The notes beneath the pieces are model-generated. The model ran no database searches. It saw only the letters and a program-made list of their open reading frames with translations, and had not been told where the DNA came from. A stretch of 6,760 bases of DNA, taken from assembly GCA_016926315.1 (NCBI GenBank), contig JAFGOU010000250.1, positions 1 to 6,760 on the forward strand. The letters are read 5' to 3'. The DNA comes from Chitinispirillaceae bacterium (GTDB taxonomy: Bacteria > Fibrobacterota > Chitinivibrionia > Chitinivibrionales > Chitinispirillaceae). The position numbers were made by a program, and so were the translations under genes. Shown one piece after another: positions 1 to 6,538 of the stretch (the first letter of the stretch is position 1; every line of letters starts with the position of its first letter).

Positions 1-633
1 CACTGCCGGATGAGTCCCGGAAGGAGCCGGTGTCAATACCTGGGTCGTCGGATTTGCCGCGGTAAAGTGCAGGGACCCGGCACCCGTGGTTACGGAGGCC
101 AGTCCCGAAAGGTCTGCGTCACCATCGGTCACGGCTACTGATCCGGAGCCGAAGTCCATGGTACCCGCACTCCCGGTAAGCGAGCCGATCGAATGGGAGA
201 GCCCCTCATCGCCCCAATCCCAGGTGCCGGCAGTGGAGGTCACCGAAACTGAGGTCAGGGGATTTTCCGAAACGATAACCGTACCAGCCCCGGTTTTTCT
301 GATGGCAGGAAGCGTATCATCGGTGGGTGGATAGAGAAATTGCGTGCTCGGCCAGGCAAGGTCAATACGGCCGCCATTTGGAATAAAGTCGCCGCCGCTG
401 CGGAAGTCGGCATGCCAGGTCACGGTCAGTACGTTACCGTTAAAATCGAAATCACCGGTATAGCCGGGTTCAAACCTGACGCGAAGAATGGTGGGTGAGA
501 CATCAAGCACGCAAGTCTTAATCGAGGTCTCGTCAAATAGCATGAGTGTGTCCGTAGCGCCGGGAACCACACCGCCGCTCCAGTTACCCGGCGTGTTCCA
601 GTTGTTATCGGCACCGAGCCCGATCCATACGGT
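1..633 (-). repeat. Repeat module 2 of the secreted protein (coding, cut by window edge)
   Basis: This is the second copy, starting at residue 381. Landmarks matching module 1 are W383 with DNNW and GNW, GYTGDFDFNGNVL around Y438, GTWDWGDEGLSH around W518, GTMDFG around D540, and TQVLTP at Q578 followed by THPA at H588. The opening 'NWNTPGNWSGGVVPGATD' is closer to the typical form of this module than copy 1, which has 'KWRTNGNWDIGSSPANTD'. Further copies probably follow to the left of the window. Confidence 0.78.
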
Positions 634-1773
634 CGTTCGTACCCAGTTGATGTTGCCTGAAATGTCAAGGCCTTTGGTGAGTATGCCTCTGGAACCGCCC
701 GTCGCGTCACAGTTCTGGAGCCTGGCGTAACGCGCTTCGAGCGCGCCGGTGGTAGACAGGTACCAGGTCGATCCGGCGTCGAGATTCAGGAGGTTGCCTG
801 CCTGTCCTTCAAGCGTGGCATTGCCGCCTACCGTGATGGTACGGCCGCCAAGGCTGTTGGTGCCGGCGGCATCGAAGATCGTGGAGGAGGTGCCGTTGAC
901 AATCGTAAAGTTGCCGATGGTCGTGACGTTCCGGCTGTTGAAGTCAATCAGTCCGGCCGAGTTATGCACGCTGTCCGTGACCAGGTTGCTGGCTGCAAGT
1001 TGCAGCATACCGTCGCCGCTGTGCACGATCGCGGGATGGGTCTGCACCGCATTGAGTGGTGTGAGTATCTGCGTATTGGCCGCATGGGTGAACTCAAGGA
1101 TTCCGGTGCCTGCGGTGATGGCGGTCATGCCGGCGAACGACGCGTTACCGGCCGTCACCTGCACTCGCGCATTGCCGAAGTCCATGGAACCCGAGGACGC
1201 GAGAATGGTGTCGACCGCATGGGTCAGCCCTTCGGTGCCCCAGTGCCACGTTCCGGTGCCGGCCGTGATGGAAAGCCCGACGGCATTCAGGCCGGCGCCG
1301 GTCACGGTCATGGTGAAATTACCCTGTTTGACAATAGAGGGTAATTGCTGGGTGGCGGAAGGGGTGAAGGTTGCTGCCGCTTCACCGTTGAGCTGCAGGG
1401 TCCCGGTGGCGGTTATGGTGCCGCCGGTTGAAAAATCGGCGTCTCTGCCTACGGCAAGTGTATTGCCATTGAAGCTGAAGTTTCCGGTATAGCCGGAAGT
1501 CATGGTAATCGACTGGCAGACGCAGAGGAATACATGGTCAAGATAGGCGTCGACGCTGCCGTCATTGAAGATCACGTCATCGGTGTTCGCCGGACTGGAA
1601 CCGATGTCCCAGTTGCCGTTGGTGCGCCATTTGTTGTCGCCACCTGCTCCGGTCCAGATCACGGTGCGGGCAGAGAGCAGGGAGGGTATCAATACAATGA
1701 CGAGGAAATACCTGGAGAACGAGAGACGCCGAACAGGGAATGGTCGAGAGGTAGATTTGTGCGATACGTGCAT
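1..1773 (-). CDS. Large secreted repeat protein, N-terminal part (3' end beyond window)
   Basis: The frame is open for 591 codons from the ATG at 1773 to the left edge; I read every codon and found no stop. An in-frame TAA at 1794-1792 lies just upstream, so this ATG is the only ATG start near the N-terminus, although no Shine-Dalgarno sequence precedes it. Residues 1-35 look like a signal peptide: basic start, hydrophobic core YFLVIVLIPSLL (about 22-33), probable cleavage after LLSA. The mature part is rich in Gly, Thr, Asn, Ser and Val with alternating beta-strand patterns. It holds two copies of a module with a 342-343 residue period, each opening with a W-x-G-x-G-x-D-N-x-W...GNW motif. 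Residues about 247-371 carry a linker with a beta-helix-like 'RYARLQNCDATGG' segment ending in GNINW. Such proteins are usually exported surface or extracellular proteins of unknown function. No enzyme motif is visible. Total length, C-terminal anchor and export route cannot be known from here. Confidence 0.88.
   Translation of the reverse strand, partial: MHVSHKSTSRPFPVRRLSFSRYFLVIVLIPSLLSARTVIWTGAGGDNKWRTNGNWDIGSSPANTDDVIFNDGSVDAYLDHVFLCVCQSITMTSGYTGNFSFNGNTLAVGRDADFSTGGTITATGTLQLNGEAAATFTPSATQQLPSIVKQGNFTMTVTGAGLNAVGLSITAGTGTWHWGTEGLTHAVDTILASSGSMDFGNARVQVTAGNASFAGMTAITAGTGILEFTHAANTQILTPLNAVQTHPAIVHSGDGMLQLAASNLVTDSVHNSAGLIDFNSRNVTTIGNFTIVNGTSSTIFDAAGTNSLGGRTITVGGNATLEGQAGNLLNLDAGSTWYLSTTGALEARYARLQNCDATGGSRGILTKGLDISGNINWVRTTVWIGLGADNNWNTPGNWSGGVVPGATDTLMLFDETSIKTCVLDVSPTILRVRFEPGYTGDFDFNGNVLTVTWHADFRSGGDFIPNGGRIDLAWPSTQFLYPPTDDTLPAIRKTGAGTVIVSENPLTSVSVTSTAGTWDWGDEGLSHSIGSLTGSAGTMDFGSGSVAVTDGDADLSGLASVTTGAGSLHFTAANPTTQVLTPAPSGTHPAV
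634..1665 (-). repeat. Repeat module 1 of the secreted protein (coding)
   Basis: Residues 37-380 of the minus-strand protein form the first complete copy. Landmarks are W40 with DNKW and GNW, GYTGNFSFNGNTL around Y95, GTWHWGTEGLTH around W176, GSMDFG around D198, and TQILTP at Q235 followed by THPA at H246. Each has a counterpart 342 or 343 residues later. The similarity is clear in protein; the DNA copies have diverged, so this is an old domain duplication and not a fresh tandem duplication. Confidence 0.8.
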
Positions 1774-1820
1774 CTGGCGCCTGGAGTAAGATTATTTCGG
1801 CTATTGTATTCTTATCCAAT

Positions 1821-1849
1821 AGTATATGAATAAAGACCGGTTTTTTCAA
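1821..1849 (-). promoter_or_regulatory. Sigma70-type promoter for the repeat protein
   Basis: On the minus strand, TTGAAA (1849-1844) is followed after exactly 17 nt by TATACT (1826-1821); each box matches the consensus at 5 and 4-5 positions. The predicted transcript start near 1814 would give a leader of about 40 nt before the ATG at 1773. The surrounding DNA is AT-rich relative to the genes. This is a consensus-match prediction only. Confidence 0.6.
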
Positions 1850-1866
1850 GAAAGAAGGCCGGAGTG

Positions 1867-1895
1867 TTTACCGGTGATAGGCGTTTGAGTATAAC
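1867..1895 (+). promoter_or_regulatory. Sigma70-type promoter for the carboxypeptidase
   Basis: TTTACC (1867-1872) is followed after 17 nt by TATAAC (1890-1895); the -10 box matches at 5 of 6 positions and the -35 box at 4 of 6. It faces away from the minus-strand promoter, with the two -35 boxes only 17 bp apart. A start near 1902 would leave a leader of about 100 nt before the ATG at 2005. A second AT-rich stretch at 1961-1969 could serve as a -10 box but lacks a convincing -35 partner. Confidence 0.45.
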
Positions 1896-1989
1896 GGCAG
1901 GGCGAAAAGCCGAATAGTAAAGATTGGAAAAGATTCTCCGCAAAACAGGCATGAGAGCCATTATATTATCCGGGTACATGCATACCGGA

Positions 1990-1999
1990 AGGGAGAGGG
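1990..1999 (+). promoter_or_regulatory. Strong ribosome binding site that fixes the start at 2005
   Basis: The purine run AGGGAGAGGG ends 5 nt before the ATG at 2005, with GGAG 9 nt and GAGG 6 nt away. The same frame is open upstream to a TTG at 1924, but that start has no such site and would put 27 extra, partly charged residues in front of a good signal peptide. Confidence 0.75.
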
Positions 2000-2004
2000 A
2001 AAAA

Positions 2005-3669
2005 ATGGTCAACCTGTTCAGACGGGTGATACCTGTTATTGCATTTGCTGCAGGCGCTTACGCAGGCGGCAACTTTGGCGCGTATCCTACTTATCGCGAA
2101 ATCGACTCGGCAGTCACATCGCTGCAGACGCGGTTCCCGGCCATCTGCAAACGAAGCGTACTGTCGGAGAAGTCGTTCCAGGGCCGTGATATTTTTCTTG
2201 TCAAGGTTTCCAACAGCCCGGCTACGGCAAACCAGAGGCCCGAAGCGCTCATCTCCGGCATCCAGCACGGCGACGAGCCGATCGGCGGCATCATGTGCCT
2301 GCGGGATATTGAATACCTGTGCACACAGCACGGCCGCGATCCCGAGGCGACCTGGCTGGTCGATAACCGGCAGATCTGGTTCATACCGGTCATGAATCCT
2401 GACCGGTATGTATGGAACGAGTCCAGATCCACCATCACCGACCGCCGGCGCAAGACCATGCGTATCGCTTCCGGAGCTACCGAAATAAACGGCGGGGTTG
2501 ACCCGAATCGCAACTACCCGTATCGCTGGGGCTATGACAACAGGGGATCAGGCAGCGATCCCACGGCGTCGAATTACCGGGGTACTGCCGCGTTGTCGGA
2601 ACCGGAGACCCGGGCGATGGTTGATTTCATCGCATCGCACCGGATACGTACCTGGCAGAACCACCATAATTCGGGTGACTACCTCATCGTCCCGTACGGC
2701 TATGCAGGCGCCGGGAGATATCCGGCCGACTCCGCCATCTATTTCACCATGTGCCGGGAGCAGTCCCGGTACTACCGCTACGCGAAATACGGCAACTCCG
2801 GCGACTGTTACGGCTCCTGGATACTCAACGGCGGCACCGATGACTGGGGTACCGCGGATTCTGCCGTGTACGGGAAAAACTACAAGGTATACTGTGTCAT
2901 TACCGAGATTGGTCCAGACCCGAACTTCTACTGGGACCACTGGAACGATCGGGCAAAACTGCTTGCCCGTTGCGACAGCCTTCTGGGCGCAGACCTGTAC
3001 ATGATAAAATGCGCCGGGTTTTATCCGCTCATCAGGCGGCTGCGGGTAATAGACAACGCGACCGGCAACAGTGACGGGATACTGAATCCCGGCGAGACCG
3101 CCCAACTTGCGGTGACCATTGAGAATAAGTCGGTGGTAGATACCACGCCGGACGTCCGTGGTGTGCTTTCGACGTCGTATGCACATGCGGGAGTCGTTGA
3201 CTCCCAGGGAACTTTCGGTAGTGTCAGGTTCCTGTCCGATGCTGAGAACGGTACGGACCCGTTCACCCTCACCTGCGCCCCGACCGCGCGTCAGGGCGAT
3301 CTCGTCAGGCTGAACCTGAAGGTGCGTTGGCGGATAAACGCGGTGGATTATGAAAAAACGCTTCCCTGTTCGCTTGTGGTGGGCCGGACGGTCGGGGTTA
3401 TGGCCGGAGCACCGGAGCGGTCTGTGCCAGGCTTCCGCATTTCCTTCGATACCAAGGGGGATCTGGTCATCAGTCCAATCCTTAAACCGGCTTCGTGCAT
3501 GACGGTACGCGTATTTGAATTCTCGGGAAGAATGGTACGGAGTCAGGTACTGTTGGGCGCTGGCAAAATTCGTCTGAACGGAGACGGCACAAGAGCGCGG
3601 CGCGGGGTGTATGTAATACAGGTTCTGGCGGGAGCGATGAGCACGGTTACGCTGCTGACGGCGCGTTAG
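2005..3669 (+). CDS. Secreted M14 zinc carboxypeptidase with C-terminal sorting-like domain
   Basis: This 554-residue protein is predicted to be an exported metallopeptidase that removes C-terminal amino acids from peptides. Residues 1-20 form a signal peptide (FRR, then hydrophobic, cleavage after AYA). The M14 domain spans about 25-335. The HxxE zinc pair is H88 and E91 in IQHGDEP; DPNRNYP at 166-172 matches the Asn-Arg substrate-binding motif; H221 in HHNSGDYLIVPYGY is the third zinc ligand; E301 in VITEIG is the catalytic glutamate candidate. The domain looks intact. Residues about 343-470 are beta-rich, with NSDGILNPGE resembling bacterial extracellular Ig-like modules. Residues about 473-554 end in FEFSGRMVRS...RRGVYVIQVLAG, which resembles Por/type IX secretion C-terminal sorting domains; that resemblance is inference. 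It is divergent from the repeat protein and convergent with the deacetylase. The natural substrate is unknown. Confidence 0.9.
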   Translation: MVNLFRRVIPVIAFAAGAYAGGNFGAYPTYREIDSAVTSLQTRFPAICKRSVLSEKSFQGRDIFLVKVSNSPATANQRPEALISGIQHGDEPIGGIMCLRDIEYLCTQHGRDPEATWLVDNRQIWFIPVMNPDRYVWNESRSTITDRRRKTMRIASGATEINGGVDPNRNYPYRWGYDNRGSGSDPTASNYRGTAALSEPETRAMVDFIASHRIRTWQNHHNSGDYLIVPYGYAGAGRYPADSAIYFTMCREQSRYYRYAKYGNSGDCYGSWILNGGTDDWGTADSAVYGKNYKVYCVITEIGPDPNFYWDHWNDRAKLLARCDSLLGADLYMIKCAGFYPLIRRLRVIDNATGNSDGILNPGETAQLAVTIENKSVVDTTPDVRGVLSTSYAHAGVVDSQGTFGSVRFLSDAENGTDPFTLTCAPTARQGDLVRLNLKVRWRINAVDYEKTLPCSLVVGRTVGVMAGAPERSVPGFRISFDTKGDLVISPILKPASCMTVRVFEFSGRMVRSQVLLGAGKIRLNGDGTRARRGVYVIQVLAGAMSTVTLLTAR

Positions 3670-3671
3670 GG

Positions 3672-3722
3672 TCTGTGTGAGAAAAATATACTCTGTAAGC
3701 GCATATTTTTTCCTCACACAGA
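3672..3722. terminator. Long inverted repeat between convergent genes, likely bidirectional terminator
   Basis: TCTGTGTGAG plus AAAAATAT (3672-3689) pairs with ATATTTTT (3703-3710) and CTCACACAGA (3713-3722), giving an 18-bp stem with a 2-nt bulge and a 13-nt loop. It begins 2 nt after the carboxypeptidase stop codon and ends 10 nt before the deacetylase stop codon. The A/T runs lie within the stem, so each strand carries a U-rich arm, as in some shared terminators. A small palindromic repeat element is the alternative. Confidence 0.6.
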
Positions 3723-3732
3723 ATCTAAGCAC

Positions 3733-4557
3733 CTAATTGATCCCCAGCACCTCCGCCACGGTCCTGAATTCGAAATCCGAGAGCAGGCGGTCCAGACGTT
3801 TTTCCGTTTTATGCAGGTTGAAATAATGCCTGAACCGTTTGAACCAGGGGATGGTGGTAATACGAGGCTGGCCCGGATCGATCTCCCACGGGTGCAGGTA
3901 AAACACCACGGGCCGGTCCTCCCTGTTGCATTTACGAATACCATGTCGTGTCAAGCCGTAGGGGAATACCCTGAAATAACCGCCACCGCAGCAGGGGATG
4001 GTCATGCCCATGCATTTAAAGCAGCTCATGGGAAATTCGGTGAGCGATTCGGTGACCTTGTAAATGGAAAGCACGCCATCACGCACGCCGTAATCCGGAT
4101 GGAACGAGATCGGAAAGATCGACGAATCGTAGCGGATGCCGTATTTTACCAGTACGTCGAATACCCAGAGGGTGGTCCGGTCGAGTGAAAACGACGGCGC
4201 GCGGAACCCTATGACCTTGTTCGGAACGCACCGCGCGATCACTTCGAGCGACGCCGACAGGTCCTTTTCGAACGTTGCCGGGGTCAAGGTTTTTGCCAGC
4301 AGGTGCCCGTATCCGTGCGAAGCGATTTCATGCCCGGCCGCGGCGATCTCCTTGACAAGGTCCGGCGCTTTTTCCGCGATCCAGCCAAGGACGAAAAAGG
4401 TCGCCTTGACTCCGTGCTTGTCGAGCAGCTTGAGGAGAGTCTCCGTGTTTTTTCTTACGCGAAACTCCTTGACGCCCCATTCGGAAAAGGGAATTACTTC
4501 CGCGAAGTTGTGAACGCAGAACCAGTCTTCGAGATCGATGGAAAGGGCGTTTATCAT
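3733..4557 (-). CDS. Polysaccharide deacetylase, NodB fold with DUF3473 (PEP-CTERM/exosortase-associated type)
   Basis: This 274-residue cytoplasmic-looking protein (no signal peptide) is predicted to remove N-acetyl groups from a polysaccharide or its lipid-linked precursor. Motif 1 is SIDLEDW with D8 and D11; the metal motif is H81 and H85 in SHGYGH; motif 3 is RAPSFS at 119-124. The family-specific tail includes DSSIFPI, GGGYFRVFPY at 191-200, FYLHPWEIDP around H222 and RFRHYFNL at 241-248, followed by TEKRLDRLL. This order and length match the DUF3473 deacetylases typical of exosortase A (PEP-CTERM) exopolysaccharide loci, which I recognise from family knowledge. The start at 4557 fits because family members begin right at this N-A-L-S-x-D motif. 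No clear Shine-Dalgarno sequence is present. It is divergent from the methyltransferase-glycosyltransferase pair. The exact substrate is unknown. Confidence 0.92.
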   Translation of the reverse strand: MINALSIDLEDWFCVHNFAEVIPFSEWGVKEFRVRKNTETLLKLLDKHGVKATFFVLGWIAEKAPDLVKEIAAAGHEIASHGYGHLLAKTLTPATFEKDLSASLEVIARCVPNKVIGFRAPSFSLDRTTLWVFDVLVKYGIRYDSSIFPISFHPDYGVRDGVLSIYKVTESLTEFPMSCFKCMGMTIPCCGGGYFRVFPYGLTRHGIRKCNREDRPVVFYLHPWEIDPGQPRITTIPWFKRFRHYFNLHKTEKRLDRLLSDFEFRTVAEVLGIN

Positions 4558-4558
4558 C

Positions 4559-4572
4559 GGTATGAAAATACC
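4559..4572 (-). promoter_or_regulatory. Small hairpin just before the deacetylase start codon
   Basis: GGTAT and ATACC flank a 4-nt loop, and the structure ends one base before the ATG at 4557. In the mRNA it would occupy the place of a ribosome binding site, and no purine-rich site is visible there. With only 5 bp, it could be chance. Confidence 0.25.
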
Positions 4573-4657
4573 ATATTCCCGCAGCTGGGGGTAGATACGG
4601 TAACGTAGAAGAGCAGATGAACGGATAGGTCGCCCTGAACTATTTTAATGGCGCACA

Positions 4658-4668
4658 TGATCCGATCA
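4658..4668. promoter_or_regulatory. Perfect short palindrome, possible operator between divergent genes
   Basis: TGATC and GATCA are perfect inverted arms around a single C. It lies 33 nt before the methyltransferase ATG and 101 nt before the deacetylase ATG. No convincing -35/-10 pair was found in 4558-4700 on either strand, so a link to transcription is speculative. The site also contains two GATC tetramers. Confidence 0.25.
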
Positions 4669-4690
4669 GTAACCACAGGCACCATTGAGC

Positions 4691-4697
4691 GGGGGAG
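4691..4697 (+). promoter_or_regulatory. Ribosome binding site of the methyltransferase
   Basis: GGGGGAG lies directly before the ATG at 4701. The spacing is short, 3 nt from the end of GGAG, but the site supports this start, and the resulting N-terminus (RQRDYWN) is typical of small methyltransferases. Confidence 0.55.
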
Positions 4698-4700
4698 TAC

Positions 4701-5354
4701 ATGAGTCAGGCACTGGAGCGTCAGCGGGATTACTGGAACAGGGAGATCGCCTCCTTTGATGCGATCTATTCCAGGGAAAAAACCGCTTTCGGCCGGTGGC
4801 TGGACATGACCTTCCGCAGGGACATGTATCAGCGGTATGAATACACACTGCATAACGCGGAACCCATAGCGGGTCGTGATTTTCTCGACGTAGGGTGCGG
4901 TACGGGCAGATATGCTTTTGAATTGCTTCGTCGCGGTTGCAGGCACGTTACGGGTATCGATATCTCTGAAGCAATGGTCGAACACTGCAGGAAAGCTGCG
5001 GAAACCGAACATTTCGCAGACAAGGCGGCTTTTGTTCGTTCCGACCTGCTCGCATTTCAACCCTCCCGGCGGTTCCACACGGCAATAGCCATCGGACTGT
5101 TCGATTATATCAAGAATCCGCTGCCCGTGCTGGAAAAAATGCGCGAATGCGTTGACGATGCGGTCATCGTCAGTTTTCCCCGGTTGTGGACGTGGCGCGC
5201 CCCGGTGCGCAGGCTGCGGCTGGCGAAGCGTGGATGCTATGTCCGTTTTTTTTCGCGCGGACAGATCGACGCTCTCCTTAAAAACGCCGGCCTGGGAAAC
5301 TATTCAATTGAAAAAGTGGGAAAACTCTACTGCATTACCGCGCGTCCCGGATAA
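4701..5354 (+). CDS. Class I SAM-dependent methyltransferase
   Basis: This 217-residue soluble protein is predicted to move a methyl group from S-adenosylmethionine to an unknown acceptor. The glycine-rich motif I is FLDVGCGTGRY at 61-71. The acidic residue binding the SAM ribose is D87 in VTGIDIS, and D115 in FVRSDLLAF is the next acidic position. IAIGLFDYI at 129-137 is the usual motif following that strand. Residues 1-58 form a helical cap (QRDYWNREIASFDAIYS) seen in many small-molecule and glycolipid methyltransferases. The C-terminal segment 150-217 is basic and completes the fold; nothing looks truncated. It is followed after 23 nt by the glycosyltransferase on the same strand, so the two are probably co-transcribed, which suggests a glycan or lipid-linked substrate. 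That role is inferred from context only. Confidence 0.88.
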   Translation: MSQALERQRDYWNREIASFDAIYSREKTAFGRWLDMTFRRDMYQRYEYTLHNAEPIAGRDFLDVGCGTGRYAFELLRRGCRHVTGIDISEAMVEHCRKAAETEHFADKAAFVRSDLLAFQPSRRFHTAIAIGLFDYIKNPLPVLEKMRECVDDAVIVSFPRLWTWRAPVRRLRLAKRGCYVRFFSRGQIDALLKNAGLGNYSIEKVGKLYCITARPG

Positions 5355-5377
5355 GACGGGATGCGAAACTCGGCGAT

Positions 5378-6538
5378 ATGCTTCAAATTATAATCACCAT
5401 TGTCGTTGTTCTTTTCTGGTGCAGCATTGCCGTGCTTTTGTATTCCTACCTGTTGTATCCGCTTTTGCTTCCCCTCCTGGCGAGGACTTTCGGCCGGCCA
5501 GCACGATTCACTTCAGGAAACGAACCGACCATTGCGGTCATGGTTCCGGTATATAATGAAGCAAAGGTGATTGAGGGGAAGCTGCGTGATATTCTTTCCT
5601 GTGATTACCCTCCTGACAAGCTTTCGGTCTGGGTGGGATCCGATTGCTCCGATGACGGCACCGACGACATCGTCGGGAACTGCGGTGACACCCGCGTACA
5701 TCTCTGGCGGTCACCGGTGCGGAGCGGCAAGGCGGGCATCCTGAACCGGCTGGTCGTGCAGGCAGACGCCGAGATTATTGTTTTTACCGATGCGGATATC
5801 CGCTTTGAGCGAAACAGCCTTCGCGTTCTTGCAGGGAATTTTGCCGATCCCGCGGTCGGCGGGGTGGGCGGGCACACCATTCAGCGTAAATCCGGGATGG
5901 TCGTTAAAAACGAAGAGATGCGTTACCGGGCGTTCGAAGCTTCGCAGAAAATGCTTGAGGCCCGCCTGAACAGCACTATCTCCGCGTTCGGCTCGTTTTA
6001 TGCCATACGTAAATCACTTTTCGTTCCCTTTCATCCCCATACCTATTCGAACGACGATGTGATGATGCCCATGAATATCATCCGTCAGGGGTATCGCATG
6101 TATTTCGATATCCGCGCCGTGTCATACGAAGAGGCGGTGGAGCAGACGGACATTGAATTCGGCCGGCGGGTAAGAATCAGTGCCGGTAATTTCCAGGCGT
6201 TTTTCTGGTTGCTTGACTTTTTGAACCCTTTCAGGGGATGGCCCTGGTTCTGCTATGTTTCGCATAAAGTTACGAGATGGTTTTCTCCGCTTATTCTGCT
6301 GATTGCGCTTGTCTGCTGCGGTTTGGTGGCATTCGGCACTTCGCTGGTGCTCTATAAAATATTTCTTGCATTTGGTTTTCTTACTCTTGTTCTGGGGCTG
6401 CTGCATAAAATCATGCCGTTACCCTATGGACATGCGTTTTTCTACTTCCTCGTCATGAATATCGCGGTATTGTTCGGCTTTTTCCGCTTCCTGCGCGGCA
6501 TCCGCAGCGCGGTCTGGGCAAGGACCGAAAGAAGGTGA
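5378..6538 (+). CDS. Membrane-bound family 2 glycosyltransferase
   Basis: This 386-residue inner-membrane enzyme is predicted to transfer a sugar from a nucleotide-sugar donor to a growing glycan or lipid carrier. A hydrophobic helix spans about 3-35. The GT-A domain follows: VPVYNE at 56-61, the nucleotide-binding acidic region SDCSDDGTDD at 88-97, the DxD-type metal motif TDAD at 137-140, and the candidate catalytic acidic pair NDD at 225-227. In place of QxxRW the C-terminal part has RRVRISAGNFQ at 263-273 and HKVTRWFSP at 296-304. Two or three more membrane helices span about 302-375. This resembles BcsA/NodC-like and cell-wall glycosyltransferases, but the product is not predictable. The ATG at 5378 is the only sensible start, since no in-frame start lies between it and the preceding stop; its ribosome site is weak, so translation may depend on the upstream gene. 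Confidence 0.9.
   Translation: MLQIIITIVVVLFWCSIAVLLYSYLLYPLLLPLLARTFGRPARFTSGNEPTIAVMVPVYNEAKVIEGKLRDILSCDYPPDKLSVWVGSDCSDDGTDDIVGNCGDTRVHLWRSPVRSGKAGILNRLVVQADAEIIVFTDADIRFERNSLRVLAGNFADPAVGGVGGHTIQRKSGMVVKNEEMRYRAFEASQKMLEARLNSTISAFGSFYAIRKSLFVPFHPHTYSNDDVMMPMNIIRQGYRMYFDIRAVSYEEAVEQTDIEFGRRVRISAGNFQAFFWLLDFLNPFRGWPWFCYVSHKVTRWFSPLILLIALVCCGLVAFGTSLVLYKIFLAFGFLTLVLGLLHKIMPLPYGHAFFYFLVMNIAVLFGFFRFLRGIRSAVWARTERR

Noticed and set aside
749..1492. Long open plus-strand frame (247 codons), plus shorter plus-strand frames in 86-1833
   Set aside because: They lie opposite the 591-codon minus-strand gene, which has a signal peptide and internal repeats. Their compositions (Pro/Val/Ser-rich or Arg/Gly-rich) are typical of antisense shadows, and no family is recognisable.
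1924..2004. Upstream TTG start that would extend the carboxypeptidase by 27 residues
   Set aside because: The ATG at 2005 has a strong ribosome binding site and begins a normal signal peptide; the extension would spoil it.
2548..3732. 394-codon minus-strand frame opposite the carboxypeptidase
   Set aside because: The plus strand encodes all M14 motifs in order. The minus frame is Arg/Val-rich without recognisable domains and would also run through the inverted repeat at 3672-3722.
3811..4608. Several plus-strand frames opposite the deacetylase
   Set aside because: The deacetylase frame has complete family motifs; the others are shadows without recognisable features.
4554..5078. 174-codon minus-strand frame over the methyltransferase 5' half
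   Set aside because: It is the antisense shadow of the methyltransferase, whose SAM motifs are clear; no family resemblance was seen.
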